From contig CABFPE010000486.1 of the NCBI GenBank assembly GCA_900660155.1, forward strand, positions 47,853-72,588: a stretch of DNA of 24,736 nt, written 5' to 3'. Source of the DNA: Hofstenia miamia. Taxonomy: Eukaryota; Xenacoelomorpha; Acoela; Hofsteniidae. The translations under genes were made by a program, and so were the position numbers. Shown here one piece after another: positions 1 to 9,490 of this stretch (position 1 is its first letter; each line of letters opens with the position of its first letter). The notes under the pieces were generated by a model. It did not search any database. It saw only the letters and a list, made by a program, of their open reading frames with translations, and was not told the DNA's origin.

Positions 1-776
1 GTCGAACTGGCTGATACCTCATTTGTTCACTTCAGCCTGTCTGTCAATTCTATTACCCCACCTGCTTGTCCTGCCACTCTTCAATATGCTGATCTAACAA
101 TGACTTTGTATCTTTAAATGCTGCTCTCTCTTTTTCCATTCCACATTTTAATGACTCTTTCTCTGCTGATGACTGGTACACCTTCCTTCACCAAGTTATT
201 TCATCCTTTGTTCCTCGTCGTGGAAAAAGCGTATTTCTCTCCCTTTCTATTTCTCATCCCTTACTGTACACACTTTGAATAAACTCGAATCTTTCAAACG
301 CCGTTACAGTCCTTCTGATTCTTTGAATCTCTCTTCTCTCACCGAAGACGTCAGCAACTTCATGGAACTCGAGAAAATCTCTGTTGTCCAGCTTCTCATC
401 TGGATCTCTTCAAGACTCTTATGATTACCTGCGTTCCCTGATTTCCAAACCTGACCTCCCCAGCTTGCATTGAAACCGTCTTTCCGCTCACTCGGATCTG
501 GAGAAAGCTGATCTCTTCAATGCCTATTTCTTATTGAATTTTTCTGATCCTGTCTCACTCTGTCCTGGTCCTCCTGCCACCTCCCCACTGATTCGCATCG
601 GTGACCTCGTCTTCAACGCCCATGATGTTTCCCTCATACCTAAGTCCTGCAAGTTATCTGGTCCTTGCTATCCTGATGGCGTCCCATCCTTTGTTATCCA
701 TGAAACTTCCTCAACTCTTTTCATCCATTTAAAGCATCTCTTCTCCTACATTTGCTCCTCTAAGCGTTTTCCGCCA
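1..776 (+). mobile_element. Decayed LINE fragment 1 (endonuclease-RT linker)
   Basis: This is a plus-strand remnant of a non-LTR retrotransposon ORF2. Short stretches in shifting frames recall the region between the apurinic-like endonuclease and the reverse transcriptase of jockey/CR1-type elements: LNKLESFKRRYSPSDS near 275-320, then DLEKADLFNAYF near 495-530, then from 534 a readable 80-codon stretch with GPCYPDGVPSF near 660-690, which resembles the GPDGIP motif of RT domain 0. Several frameshifts and stops separate these pieces, so it is a fossil. It has the same codon and base style (rich in TCT, CTT, TTC) as the LINE pieces at 3033 and 11043, so it probably belongs to the same family. 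The LINE resemblance stops around 776, close to the sequence TTAAGTTAAGG. Confidence 0.6.
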
Positions 777-785
777 TTAAGTTAA

Positions 786-1122
786 GGTTTGTAAACAATC
801 TCGTAATTGCAAAAACACGACGCCTGCCTACTTTGAAACACAAACCATGGATATCTTTGGCTATGCTACAGAGACCCATGCACAAATGTTTGAATTTGAT
901 AGGCATTTGTTAGTTTTTTTAGATAAATATCATTCACAATTATTAAATAAATTTAGTTGAAAAAGTACATTAGGTCAATAGGAACATATAGAAAGTTAAA
1001 TCTAAGCATAAAACAATTGTTTGTTCAGAACAAATGCTAGTTAAATTACATGTAGTAATTTTTACATATTAGAATCATATACACTAAAAGTAATTGGGCA
1101 CATTCGAAAAAAATACAAATAA
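786..1122. other. AT-rich spacer, nothing recognised
   Basis: No coding stretch or repeat was recognised here. It lies between LINE fragment 1 and the Penelope-like remnant and is probably decayed transposon or unique intergenic DNA. Confidence 0.5.
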
Positions 1123-1383
1123 AAAACTTGCAACTGTGATGCACAATACATTGGAAAAACGTCAAGGAATTTACAATTAAGAATTAAAGAACACAAAATT
1201 CATTCGACCATCTCTGATCATTTAAAGAACTGTAACATGAAATTTACATATAAAATTTTATCCAAGGCAATTGATAATTTTCAACTAAGCATCATTGAAT
1301 CAATTTATATAGAATTAAAGGAACCAAGCTTAAACAAAAAAGATGAATATAAATACAAACTAAATTTACCGAAAATATTATAA
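1123..1383 (+). pseudogene. Penelope-like element GIY-YIG endonuclease remnant
   Basis: An open frame of 86 codons without its own ATG, preceded by an in-frame TAA at 1120 and ending at TAA 1381-1383. The translation begins KTCNCDAQYIGKTSRNLQLR and continues with IKEH and, further on, SDHLKNC. The CxCxAQYIGKTSR..L..R..EH pattern is the GIY-YIG nuclease core as it occurs at the C-terminus of Penelope-like retroelements. There it follows the reverse transcriptase and provides the nicking activity for insertion. The C-terminal part (IIESIYIELKEPSLNKK) fits the usual end of such proteins, with a conserved Glu and a terminal Asn. The reverse transcriptase part is not seen upstream, so this is a 5'-truncated copy. 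A DIRS- or phage-type GIY-YIG source is less likely given the hammerhead-like sequence just downstream. Confidence 0.7.
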
Positions 1384-1445
1384 AAAAATATATAAAAATA
1401 TGTAATTTGATGAATATTTTGTAAATTTTATAGTAGGAAACTTTT

Positions 1446-1484
1446 TGAAAATGGCAGCGGCATGCCGAAACATGTTAAAATAAA
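1446..1484 (+). ncRNA. Degenerate hammerhead-ribozyme-like motif and AATAAA in PLE 3' end
   Basis: About 60 bases after the GIY-YIG stop, TGAAAAT is followed by a short stem GGCA (1453-1456) / TGCC (1463-1466) closing a six-base loop, then GAAAC (1467-1471), and AATAAA at 1479-1484. Penelope-like elements are known to carry minimal hammerhead ribozymes with the core CUGANGA, stem II, GAAAC. Stem II and GAAAC are present here, but the first core box is degenerate, so cleavage is unlikely. Confidence 0.45.
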
Positions 1485-1499
1485 TGATGCGTTTCTTTT

Positions 1500-2837
1500 T
1501 TAAAATTTACAGATAGTCAAAAAAACTTTCTAGGAAAATTATAAAATTTCTCAAAATGATTGAACTTTCTCAAATTCAAATTTGAATCTCTGCATGTAGT
1601 TAGAATGTTGGAAAGGACTCTAAGTAGTGAGGAATGTGTTATTGTCGGCAATATCAAATAACTGCCAGCCGGTTTTTACGGTTAAATTTGTAAGTGCATT
1701 TTGCGAATTTAGAAAGCTGCAAATTGTGATACAGCTAAAATTGCACAACGAAAACCTCAAGCAGTTATTGAAATCGTAATTATATACATCGTAATTATAC
1801 TTAACCGTTAGAACCTGTTTAAATTTTTACTACGTGGACACAGTTTGGGGCACTTTTTGTACCCCACAGATATTATTGAATATTGCAACAAGGCTATGGC
1901 TTAAATAAGTATAAGAAAGATGTGTGTGCGTGTTGCACAAAAGAGTTTCTTCACATGGCCAGGTGAATATCATCGCTGATATTCCACTTTGCTAGTTCCT
2001 TTTGAGGGCGGACCATTACCATGCCCCGCAATCTTCGCTATCATAAGGGACTCATTGCGTCTAACACAATTTACGTAGGCATGACTATGATTGTAAGCTG
2101 GGAAGAATGTCAAGAACAGAATGCTGTCCTACCCGACCCCGATGGGCCACGGACTGTTTGAGACTGAAAAAAAATATTTATGCGGGTTGTGGGCAGGACA
2201 AAAAATAAATGAGCTCCAGGCTGAATGGCGGACCCCAAACGTCTTTAACTGTTAATAAAATTTCAATTACGAATATGAAACTTTGATATGGTTTAACATG
2301 CAATAAGCACACGTGTTAAAAACTGAATCTATGCTATTTTATAACTTAATAATTAGACGTAATATATGCATTAAGGTTCAATTTTGTACGCAATTTAACT
2401 CCCATAATTTCGGATTATAACAGTTAGGGTTCAGAATCATCTACATAATTTATTTAATCGTGTAAATTATTTTCCATTCTGCATATTCGATATATATAAA
2501 CATATATTTGTTAAAAATTCTATTTCTCAAATTTTTTACTACACGAAATAATGTCATTCTACTTAAACAAAGTGCAAAACAGACTAATTTTATTCAAAGA
2601 GAACTCTTATATTCTAAAAACCTACGTTTTAAAACAATGAAAAGTCTTTGTTTTAACCAATGAAATCACTGGTTTCCTCTAAACGCATTGTTTTTATTAA
2701 ACGCGGGCATATGTTATTGACGCTACTCAATTACAATATCATCGTCACCTGATTGGCATGTTCTAGTTTGTTTATGCCAATTTAATAATGCATATACAAA
2801 TTCTATTTAAATATTGTCAAAATCAGTCAACAAAAAA
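1500..2837. other. Unassigned AT-rich DNA with a GC-richer patch near 1980-2170
   Basis: I found no coding region. A stretch near 1980-2170 is less AT-rich (for example CCCGACCCCGATGGGCCACG near 2133) and may be a fragment of a SINE or old element, but I see no A/B boxes or terminal repeats to support that. Confidence 0.4.
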
Positions 2838-3031
2838 CCTTAACTTAACGAAACCGTCGCACACTGCCGTTAAGGTAAACTTAACTTAACGCTAGAAAAA
2901 ACGTTACAGTTCGCGTTGCGGTTAGCCTTAACTTAAGAAATTCCGTTGCACACTGCCTTAACGGCAGCGTGCGACGGCATTAGCTGAACCTTAACGTAGC
3001 AATACCTTAACTTAACTGCAGTGTGCGACGG
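2838..3031. repeat. Cluster of nested inverted repeats (MITE-like ends)
   Basis: The 20-mer CCGTCGCACACTGCCGTTAA starts at 2854. Its inverted form lies at 2956-2977 (one difference), and a variant at 3011-3031 ends GCAGTGTGCGACGG. Positions 2943-2957 and 2963-2977 form a 15-bp imperfect hairpin around TTAA. CTTAACTTAAC occurs near 2839, 2879 and 3006, with CTTAACTTAAG near 2927. The arrangement looks like the terminal inverted repeats of one MITE family inserted into each other. The LINE sequence resumes directly afterwards at about 3033. Confidence 0.7.
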
Positions 3032-3032
3032 G

Positions 3033-3593
3033 GGTAAAGCTTTGATCGGCTCCCTCATTCTATCCTTATTGACAAATTATGTTTATTTGGCTTTGATGCT
3101 GATTTCATCGAACTCTTCCAGTCTTACCTGTCCAATCGTCGTCAGTGTGTCAAAATCAACTCGTCTATTTCTCCCCCTGCTCTTATCTCTAATGGTTGCT
3201 CCCCATGGTTCCGTTTTTGCTGTTCTCTTCTTCCTTGTTGCTATCAACGACCTCCCTCAATCTGTCGTCAACTCATCCTGTCTACTGTACGTTGATGACA
3301 CCGCGATTTTCAACGTTGGTAGTTCTTTTGCCTCCAATATTATCTCAGATCTTGAGCTTTTGTCTAATTGGTCTTCTGTTAACCATCTTGATTTTAGTCC
3401 AAGCAAGACATGTGGTATTTGCTTTTCTGTGGCTCCCCCTTCTGATCTTCCTCTACCTGTGAAACTTTTCCTCTCATCATACTCATCTTGTAGTTCAACT
3501 TGCTGGTAACTTAAATTAGTCTGGTCATGTGTCCTTACGTCTCCGCAAAGCTAATTTCTCACTCCTTGCCCTCTTCCACAATGTTCCCTTTAA
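3033..3593 (+). pseudogene. LINE fragment 2, reverse transcriptase core
   Basis: This is homologous to the longer copy at 11284-11840: it starts at the AAAGC-TTTGATCG (KAFDR) of RT motif A and contains LFFLVAINDLP and LLYVDDTAIF, the motif C YVDD box near 3289-3300, followed by SNWSSVNHLDF. Frameshifts interrupt it near 3190-3215 and again near 3465-3500. The stretch corresponding to RT domains 1-2 is absent at the left, where the repeat cluster ends. At the right the homology stops exactly at CCCTTTAA, where the other copy continues with TTTTAATACCTCG. The right break is a TTAA followed by CCC, the signature of a piggyBac insertion. Confidence 0.85.
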
Positions 3594-3626
3594 CCCATTA
3601 AAGGCCACGGTAGTCATTTGACTACC
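3590..3626 (+). repeat. piggyBac-type terminus (TTAA + CCCATTAAAGG...)
   Basis: TTAA at 3590-3593 is followed by CCCATTAAAGGCCAC and then the near-palindrome GGTAGTCATTTGACTACC (3609-3626; 8-base arms around TT). piggyBac-superfamily transposons insert at TTAA and most begin with CC(C/T). The LINE reading stops at precisely this TTAA. A decayed direct copy of the same end lies at 9446-9490. Confidence 0.65.
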
Positions 3627-3997
3627 GTAATACATCCGCTAGAGGGCTCTGTTAAATCGAATGATGATATTTTCACATATAAAAATTAGTTGATGACAGA
3701 AAAAGAAAAATTTTTTTTCAAGTATTCCTAATGAAAAAAGACCGCTATAAAAACGCTGAAAATCGGACTTAACAATCTACCTACAATTTGGGGGGTTTAT
3801 TTGCACTGTTAGGATCATTATAGAAATTTTTAGTACGTCATCTGAGAGAGAATATTTAATTCGATATCTATAATGATTTTTTCACTGAAAAAATTGAAAT
3901 TCAAAAATTTAGAAGTTCATTATTAAAGTGGGAAACTAAACGGTTTGAAAATTATTTATAGCATAACATCAAGAGAACATATACAATCTAAATATCA
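3627..3997 (+). other. Non-coding AT-rich leader before the R2-like frame
   Basis: No open frame. The first 150 bases still resemble the sequence following the second piggyBac-like end at 9490-9620 (shared TTG.TG.CA..AAA and CCTAA..AAAAAAGAC blocks), so at least this part is piggyBac subterminal DNA. The remainder may be the 5' untranslated part of the retrotransposon. The exact 5' junction is not visible. Confidence 0.4.
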
Positions 3998-6900
3998 ATG
4001 AAACAAAGAAAACTCAATAAGAAAAAAGAAACATCTTTAAATGAAATTATTGGAATTGGATCTGATGGCGAATATTTTTCAATCAACAATTCAGAAGATG
4101 TTCAGCAATCCAATTCACACACAACTCTCACACAGCAGCTTTCATTACTATCATTAAATTCTAACATTTGTAGCATATGTCTGCATGCTTCTGATTTGTG
4201 TAAACGTTCAGGACTTGTCAAACATCATATTGTCAATGGTTCCAGATGTGAAGGTTCAGGGCTACCACCTCGTTCACTTGGAATAACGCCTGTATTTCCC
4301 TCACTTTCTGATATTGAAATGTTTTCTATTCCTACCAGAAAGATCGTTCCAATCAGCTGCCGTAATCTCTGGGCTAAAGCTGTGAATCACTCTTTTAGTA
4401 AGGTTAAGCGGGAGCCTAGTTTCATCAATCATTGGGTGGAGATTTTTATTTTGACTGCTTGTGTTCTCCGGTCTCCTCCTCGTGGGGGCTCCAAACACCT
4501 GAAATACGAAGAGTCAATTCTCAAGAGCCGCTTAGAGCGTTGGTTGAATGGTGATTATGCTCAACTTTGGTACGAAGCAACTGTAAGTTCTGGCAACATT
4601 AAAAATAAATCATCTTCTGTCAGTTCCAGCCAAAATCTTAAGAGAGCTAGACAGCTTGGTCACGAAGGCAGTTTTCGTAGAGCCATAGCAGCCCTAAGAT
4701 CTGATGGTCTAAGCTTTGATGAGCAAACATTTCATGCACTAAAGGAGAATCATCTCAACACTTCAAAAAATAAAATAGATTATAGTACCGAAGACACAGA
4801 GCCATTTGTGATAAACAAAGACATTCTGATTAAATGTGTGAAAAGCTTTCCCAGGGATTCTGCTGCCGGTGTCTCTAAACTTTATGCTTCCCATCTGATT
4901 AATGCATTCCAATGCCCAACTCCTGAATATGGGGACAAAGCAATTGCATCGGTGCTCGAAGTAATCAACTGTTTAATATCTGGTAATGCTCCTGATGAAA
5001 TTGCACCATATCTTTGTGGAGCTAATCTTTTTGCATTGAAGAAAAAGGACGGTGGAATTCGCCCAATTGCTGTGGGAGAAGTTCTTCGAAGATTGATTGC
5101 CAAATGCTTATGTCAATTGTCAAGGAATAAGGCAGCTGCTCTATTTTCTCCACTTCAAGTTGGTGTAGGCATTAAGGGAGGTTGTGAAGCCGTCATCCAT
5201 GCTTTGAATGGATTGGTGGAAGCTGTTGGATCGAAGACAAATTTAGCATTTCTCCAGGTAGACATCAAAAATGCATTTAACAGTCTTAATCGTTCAGCAA
5301 TACTTTCTCAGGTTAAACTTCATTTTCCACAGCTATATCCTTGGGTTTATTTTTGCTACTCCCAGCCTTCTCGATTGAAATTTGGATCTAAATCCTTGCT
5401 TTCAGCTTGCGGAGTTCAACAAGGTGATCCCTTGGCCCCCCTTTTGTTTGCTTTAGCTATTCACCCAATCGTTTCTGCTATCAAAGATAAATTTCCTGAA
5501 TTAGCATGCAACGCATGGTATTTAGATGATGGTTCTCTGGTTGGGGACGTTCCATCTTTGTGTAAAGTATTTGAGTTTGTGGTGTTAGCTATGAAAAAAG
5601 TAGGCTTGGAAATTAGTTTAACTAAATGTGAAGTTTGGTCGCCTAATCCTAATTGCGATTTCAGTGCTTTGCCCAAATCAATCAACAGACGAAAAGATGG
5701 TATTGTCACTCTTGGAGCTCCTATCTCCAAGTCTCCAAAATTTGTCCAAGAGTTCTTCTCGAAACGTGTTTCTAAGTCCATTCAAATTATGAATGAAATA
5801 AAATTACTTGAAGATCCACAGTTAGAATTACATCTGTTAAGGAGCTGTGCCTCACTACCTAAGATATCGTTTTGTTTAAGAACTTCTAATCCCGCAACTG
5901 TTACAGCAGAATTGGAAGAATTTGATTCAGCAGTTCATCAGTCTCTAGAAAGTATAGCAGGTTCAGCTGTTTCTGTGTCACAAAGACTACAAGCATCCTT
6001 GCCAATTTCTAAAGGAGGTCTTGGATTACCACTAGCGTCAACAATTGCTTCTGCAGCGTTCTTAGGGTCATATGTGGACAATAAAGAACTATGTAAACAG
6101 ATTGTTTCTATTGATGATTATATTTACTCTGTGCCACATCAGTGTTTGCAAGAACTTTCTAGCAAAGGAATAGCGTTGACTGAAATGCCTTTACACATGG
6201 CGCCAAAAGCACAGAAGTCTATTTGTTCACTTTTACAACAAGTTAGCCAGAATACTTGTTTATCCTCCAGTTTGTCTCCTCGCGATAAAGCAAGACTTCT
6301 CTCTTGTTCCATACCAGGAAGTGGGGATTGGTTGGCTGCCATTCCCTTGAAAGCACTTTGTGTTTCTTTCGCTCCTGCAGAATTCCGAATTTTGCTTTGT
6401 TATCGGCTTGGCATCCCCTTAATTAATGATGACAAAAAATGTCCAAAATGCTTTAAGCCTTTTGGATTTATTCGGTGATCATGCAATGTCCTGCGCGGTT
6501 GATGGTGAAAGAATTGCGCGCCATGATCGACTCAGGGACGCTATTTTTGCAACTGCTTCGAAATGTGCTTTGTCTCCTGTGCTTGAAAAGTCTAACCTCA
6601 CTGAGTCTCGTGCTCGTCCTGGGGACATCTTTTTGCCATGCTGGTCTTCTGGCCGACCAGCTGCTCTAGACGTGACTGTAATTAGTTCACTGCAGCCTTC
6701 GATTGTTTCTCTTGCGGGTACTAATGCTGGTCATGCTCTGGAAGTTTCAGACAACCGAAAGCTTACTAAATACGCAGAATCATGTTCAGCAGCTGGTATA
6801 TCCTTCATACCACTATCAGTGGAAGCTTTAGGAGGATGGTCACCAATTGCTATCAAAGTATTCTCCAAGATGTCTTTTATGTCTTCTGCCAGAAGTGCCT

Positions 6901-7001
6901 CTTGCGATCTGAATACGATTTCTACATATTTTTTCCAGCAATTGTCAGTAATTTTACAGCGGGGAAATGCTACACTTCTTTTATCAAGATATGGTGGTTA
7001 G
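3998..7001 (+). pseudogene. R2-superfamily-like non-LTR retrotransposon polyprotein (one frameshift)
   Basis: A single long frame of 826 codons begins at ATG 3998 (in-frame TAA directly upstream at 3989) and is continued, after one frame change near 6456-6465, by a second frame to TAG 6999-7001; together about 1000 residues. Residues 58-84 form a Cys2-His-Cys finger (C58, C61, H76 or H77, C84, with the GLVKHH core). The reverse transcriptase has motif A VDIKNAFNSLN with D422, motif B GVQQGDPLAPLLFAL at 472-486, and motif C YLDDG with D510 and D511. After the shift the end of a CPKC...GDHAMSC zinc knuckle appears, then RPGDIFLP (Asp codon 6624) and ALDVTV (Asp codon 6669). This PD-(D/E)XK-like nuclease layout, knuckle plus PD-x(about 14)-D, is that of R2, R4, NeSL, CRE and HERO type elements, which nick target DNA and prime reverse transcription there. 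The exact clade is not resolved. Apart from the shift no stop is present, so the copy is young. Confidence 0.85.
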
Positions 7002-7258
7002 GGTTCAAGCAATTCTTGTCTAATCTGTGACATCTGGAACACAAACTCAACCATTATACAAGTTTTTCAATCAATCACCCAAAAAATAATCATTGTAATG
7101 TTAATTTTATATGTATTGATTTTCGTTCTTTTAAAAAAACAAAATTTTATATTTGGTGATTCTTAAATATTCTATTTTTGTAATGTTAATTTTGTAAAAT
7201 GTGCTTTATTGTATCTTTATATTGTAGATTTAAAAATTTTCTAAATTATTACAAGATT
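7002..7258 (+). other. 3' untranslated region of the R2-like element
   Basis: AT-rich, non-coding. TTGTAATGTTAATTTT occurs twice, near 7093 and 7178, inside a loosely repeated block of about 85 bases. No poly(A) run of useful length is seen before the GTCATTTGAC at 7259, where a different kind of sequence begins, so this is the likely 3' end of the retrotransposon. Confidence 0.4.
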
Positions 7259-7275
7259 GTCATTTGACGACGCTG
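7259..7275 (-). repeat. Second copy of the GTCATTTGAC terminus motif
   Basis: GTCATTTGACGACGCTGGCC (7259-7278 region) read on the minus strand is GGCCAGCGTCGTCAAATGAC, close to the GGCCACGGTAGTCATTTGAC of the end at 3603. It could be a right-hand terminus facing the one at 3590, or the left end of the piggyBac unit that follows. The core is nearly palindromic, so orientation is ambiguous. Confidence 0.45.
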
Positions 7276-7473
7276 GCCTGATTCAATATCAATGTTAATG
7301 TTTGAATGAATAGAAGTTTTAATAATGTAGATGTACCGATTTGTTTTTCAATTTCTATGATTAGATGCATAGATTATTAGTTTTGTTCATAATTTAAATT
7401 TTCAAAACTACAGTGTCGATTTTTGAAATCTTGATTGAATGCATTCTGATTTTCTTACTAAAGAAGTCAAGCG

Positions 7474-9203
7474 ATGAAGAAGGCTTACACTATTCAACAA
7501 GCCGTGGATTTGATAACTGAAATGAGGATGAAGAAATAGAAGAGGCTGACGATTCCAATGTTGCCGGCGTTGGTAAACCTCGAAGAAAGTCAGTAGCTGA
7601 GTGGATGATGAATGAAACACCTCCTGTTTCTGAGCTTCAAATTTTTGATAACTCTGATATGATTTCAAACCTGTGTTTTGCTGGATAAGGATCCTTACAA
7701 CATTTTTGTTATGCTGACAAAAAACGTGTTCGAAATCATTTGCAAAGAAACCATCAGATATGCTCGACATAAAAATGACAATGACTTTGAGTGCTCTGAA
7801 AAGGATCTAAAATTGTTTTCTGCTGTTCTCATTCTACCTGGTCATCGAACATATCCCAGGCAAACATTATACTGGAGCACTGGCCCCAATTGTGAGTGAT
7901 CTTTTGTGCGAAACTCAATTACAAAAAATCGTTTCAAAGAAATTAAGAAATATCTACATTTTAATAACAATGATGCTATTCCTGAAAACTGCCAAGACCA
8001 TTGTTACAAAATTCGTCCTCTATTGGATATTTTCAATGAAAATTTTCAACAATTTGGACATTTTGGCACCCGATACTCTGTTGATGAAAAAATTGTTGAA
8101 TACTTCGGCAAACATCCGATCAAACAATACATTAGAGGAAAACCCATACGATTTGGTTTTAAGGAATGGGCTTTATGTGACGTTTCTGGATATACCTTCA
8201 AATTTCAAGTGTATCAAGGCAAGGAAGAAACCAAAGACGACAAATACAAATCCTGGAATCTCTGAGCCAGAGTTGTCCTGAATATGGCTGAGTCAAAAGA
8301 AGTGAAGTCTACTTCGATAATTTTTTCACTGATCTCTCACTCATCAACGAGCTCACATCGTTCGGTATTCGAGCAACAGGAACCGTTCATTTCAACCGAA
8401 TTCCGAATATTCCTTTCTCGAGCAAAAACATTTGGAAAAAATGGATAGAGGATACACCGAGGTTGCAGTCGAAAAAACATCGGGTGTATCGGCAGTTGCC
8501 TGGAAAGACAACAGTGTTGTATCTGTGTTGTCCAACTCTTATGGACAAAACCCGTCTTTTCCGGTGAAACGAAGATCCAAAGGAAAACAAGCGATGGTAA
8601 ACATGCCTGATGCTATCAAAAAATATAATAGNNNNGAGGTTGCAGTAAAAAAACATCGGGTGTTTCGGCAATTGCCTGGAAAGACAACAGTGTTGTATCT
8701 GTGTTGTCAAACTCTTATGGACAAAACCCGTTTTTTCCGGTGAAAGGAAGATCCAAAGAAAACCAAGCGAGGTAAACATTGCCTGTTCTAACAAAAAATA
8801 AAATTGGGGGCTGGCCGGAGGCGACCTTTTCGACTGGAAAACCCAAGAGTACCGAATTGCTATAAAAGGCAAAAAATGGTACTTCTGCCTTTTTTCCCAC
8901 ATGCTTGATGTTGCAATTGTCAACGCTCATGAACTTTACAAGATTGTGACACAAGATGAAAAGAAAATGGATCTTCTCGATTTTCGCACTTTCATCACAA
9001 CATGCTTGATGAAGGAGATGGGTTCTGTCCGACCCGGACATTCATCGCGAGTAAGCGGGAGCAGTTTGCCAAAAAGGCTTCGAGTCAATGACAATCACGT
9101 CATTCAGAGAACCACAGATGGCAAACAAAGGAAATGTGTGTTATGCGCTCAGTGTGAAGGTGGCATTCATGTCGAATGCTTCAGTGCATGGCATGCAAAG
9201 TAA
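7474..9203 (+). pseudogene. piggyBac transposase, broken
   Basis: Pieces in several frames line up with a piggyBac (DDE_Tnp_1_7) cut-and-paste transposase. From ATG 7474 comes an acidic N-terminal stretch, then the N-terminal domain (7678-7900, with VLILPGHRTYPRQTLYWS). Next is TKNRFKEIKKYLHF and the core with YSVDE (first catalytic Asp, codon 8083) and CDVSGYTFKFQVYQGK (second Asp, codon 8179). Then follow VYFDNFFTDL (near 8309), WKDNSVVSVLS (third Asp, codon 8507, and again at 8683) and KGKKWYFCLFSHMLDVAIVN. The protein ends in a Cys-rich domain with CVLCAQCEGGIHVECFSAWH (9137-9196). All three Asp codons survive, but frameshifts near 7520, 7665, 8270-8290, 8420-8450 and after 8770, and a TGA at 7897, make it nonfunctional. 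The 8459-8631 part is duplicated after the NNNN gap, probably an assembly effect. Length fits the family's roughly 550-600 residues. Confidence 0.9.
8459..8808 (+). repeat. Near-identical direct duplication flanking NNNN
   Basis: 8459-8631 and 8636-8808 are close copies (both contain GCCTGGAAAGACAACAGTG) separated by the four Ns at 8632-8635. The two diverge by a few substitutions and small indels, as expected for two alleles or two genomic copies joined across a scaffold gap. Confidence 0.8.
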
Positions 9204-9445
9204 ATTTGATTAGATTCTTGAAATTATTATACAGTTTGTATACAGATGCTATTCTGTTAGTGTTCAAACTGTTCATATAGCTACCTGTAATGCATGTTTA
9301 TTGATGAACATATTTGTATCAGAGAATATAACTGTTAGAAAAAAATGTGCGGTTTTTTTTAATGTAAAAGAAAATGTGTTTAACAGTTCGAATTGTCATT
9401 TACTGTACATTGTACAATCTGAATGGCAGCACAGATTCTCATGAA
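9204..9445. other. piggyBac 3' non-coding region
   Basis: AT-rich sequence after the transposase stop with no open frame; probably the 3' non-coding part of the transposon. Confidence 0.4.
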
Positions 9446-9490
9446 GGAAATTCTGATATCATATAAGTCCAGGGTCGTCATTTGACTACC
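9446..9490 (+). repeat. Third piggyBac-like terminus, decayed
   Basis: ATCATATAAGTCCAGGG followed by GGTCGTCATTTGACTACC (9473-9490) matches the end at 3594-3626 in direct orientation (CCCATTAAAGGCCACGG then GGTAGTCATTTGACTACC). Similarity continues weakly for about 130 bases. The terminal TTAA has decayed. Read the other way it could be the right end of the transposase unit 7474-9203. Confidence 0.45.

Noticed and set aside
1980..2170. GC-richer patch considered as a SINE or tRNA-derived element
   Set aside because: No A/B box, tail or target duplication could be identified.
3196..3462. 88-codon plus-strand ORF overlapping LINE fragment 2
   Set aside because: It is an off-frame reading of the LINE RT; the frame with LFFLVAINDLP and YVDD is the real one.
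7892..8281. 129-codon ORF in the alternate plus frame
   Set aside because: It overlaps the frame with RFKEIKKYLHF and YSVDE, which matches piggyBac; this one has no family resemblance.
8387..9041. Minus-strand ORFs over the piggyBac pseudogene
   Set aside because: The plus strand carries the transposase motifs in order; the minus frames are shadows, extended by the duplicated segment.
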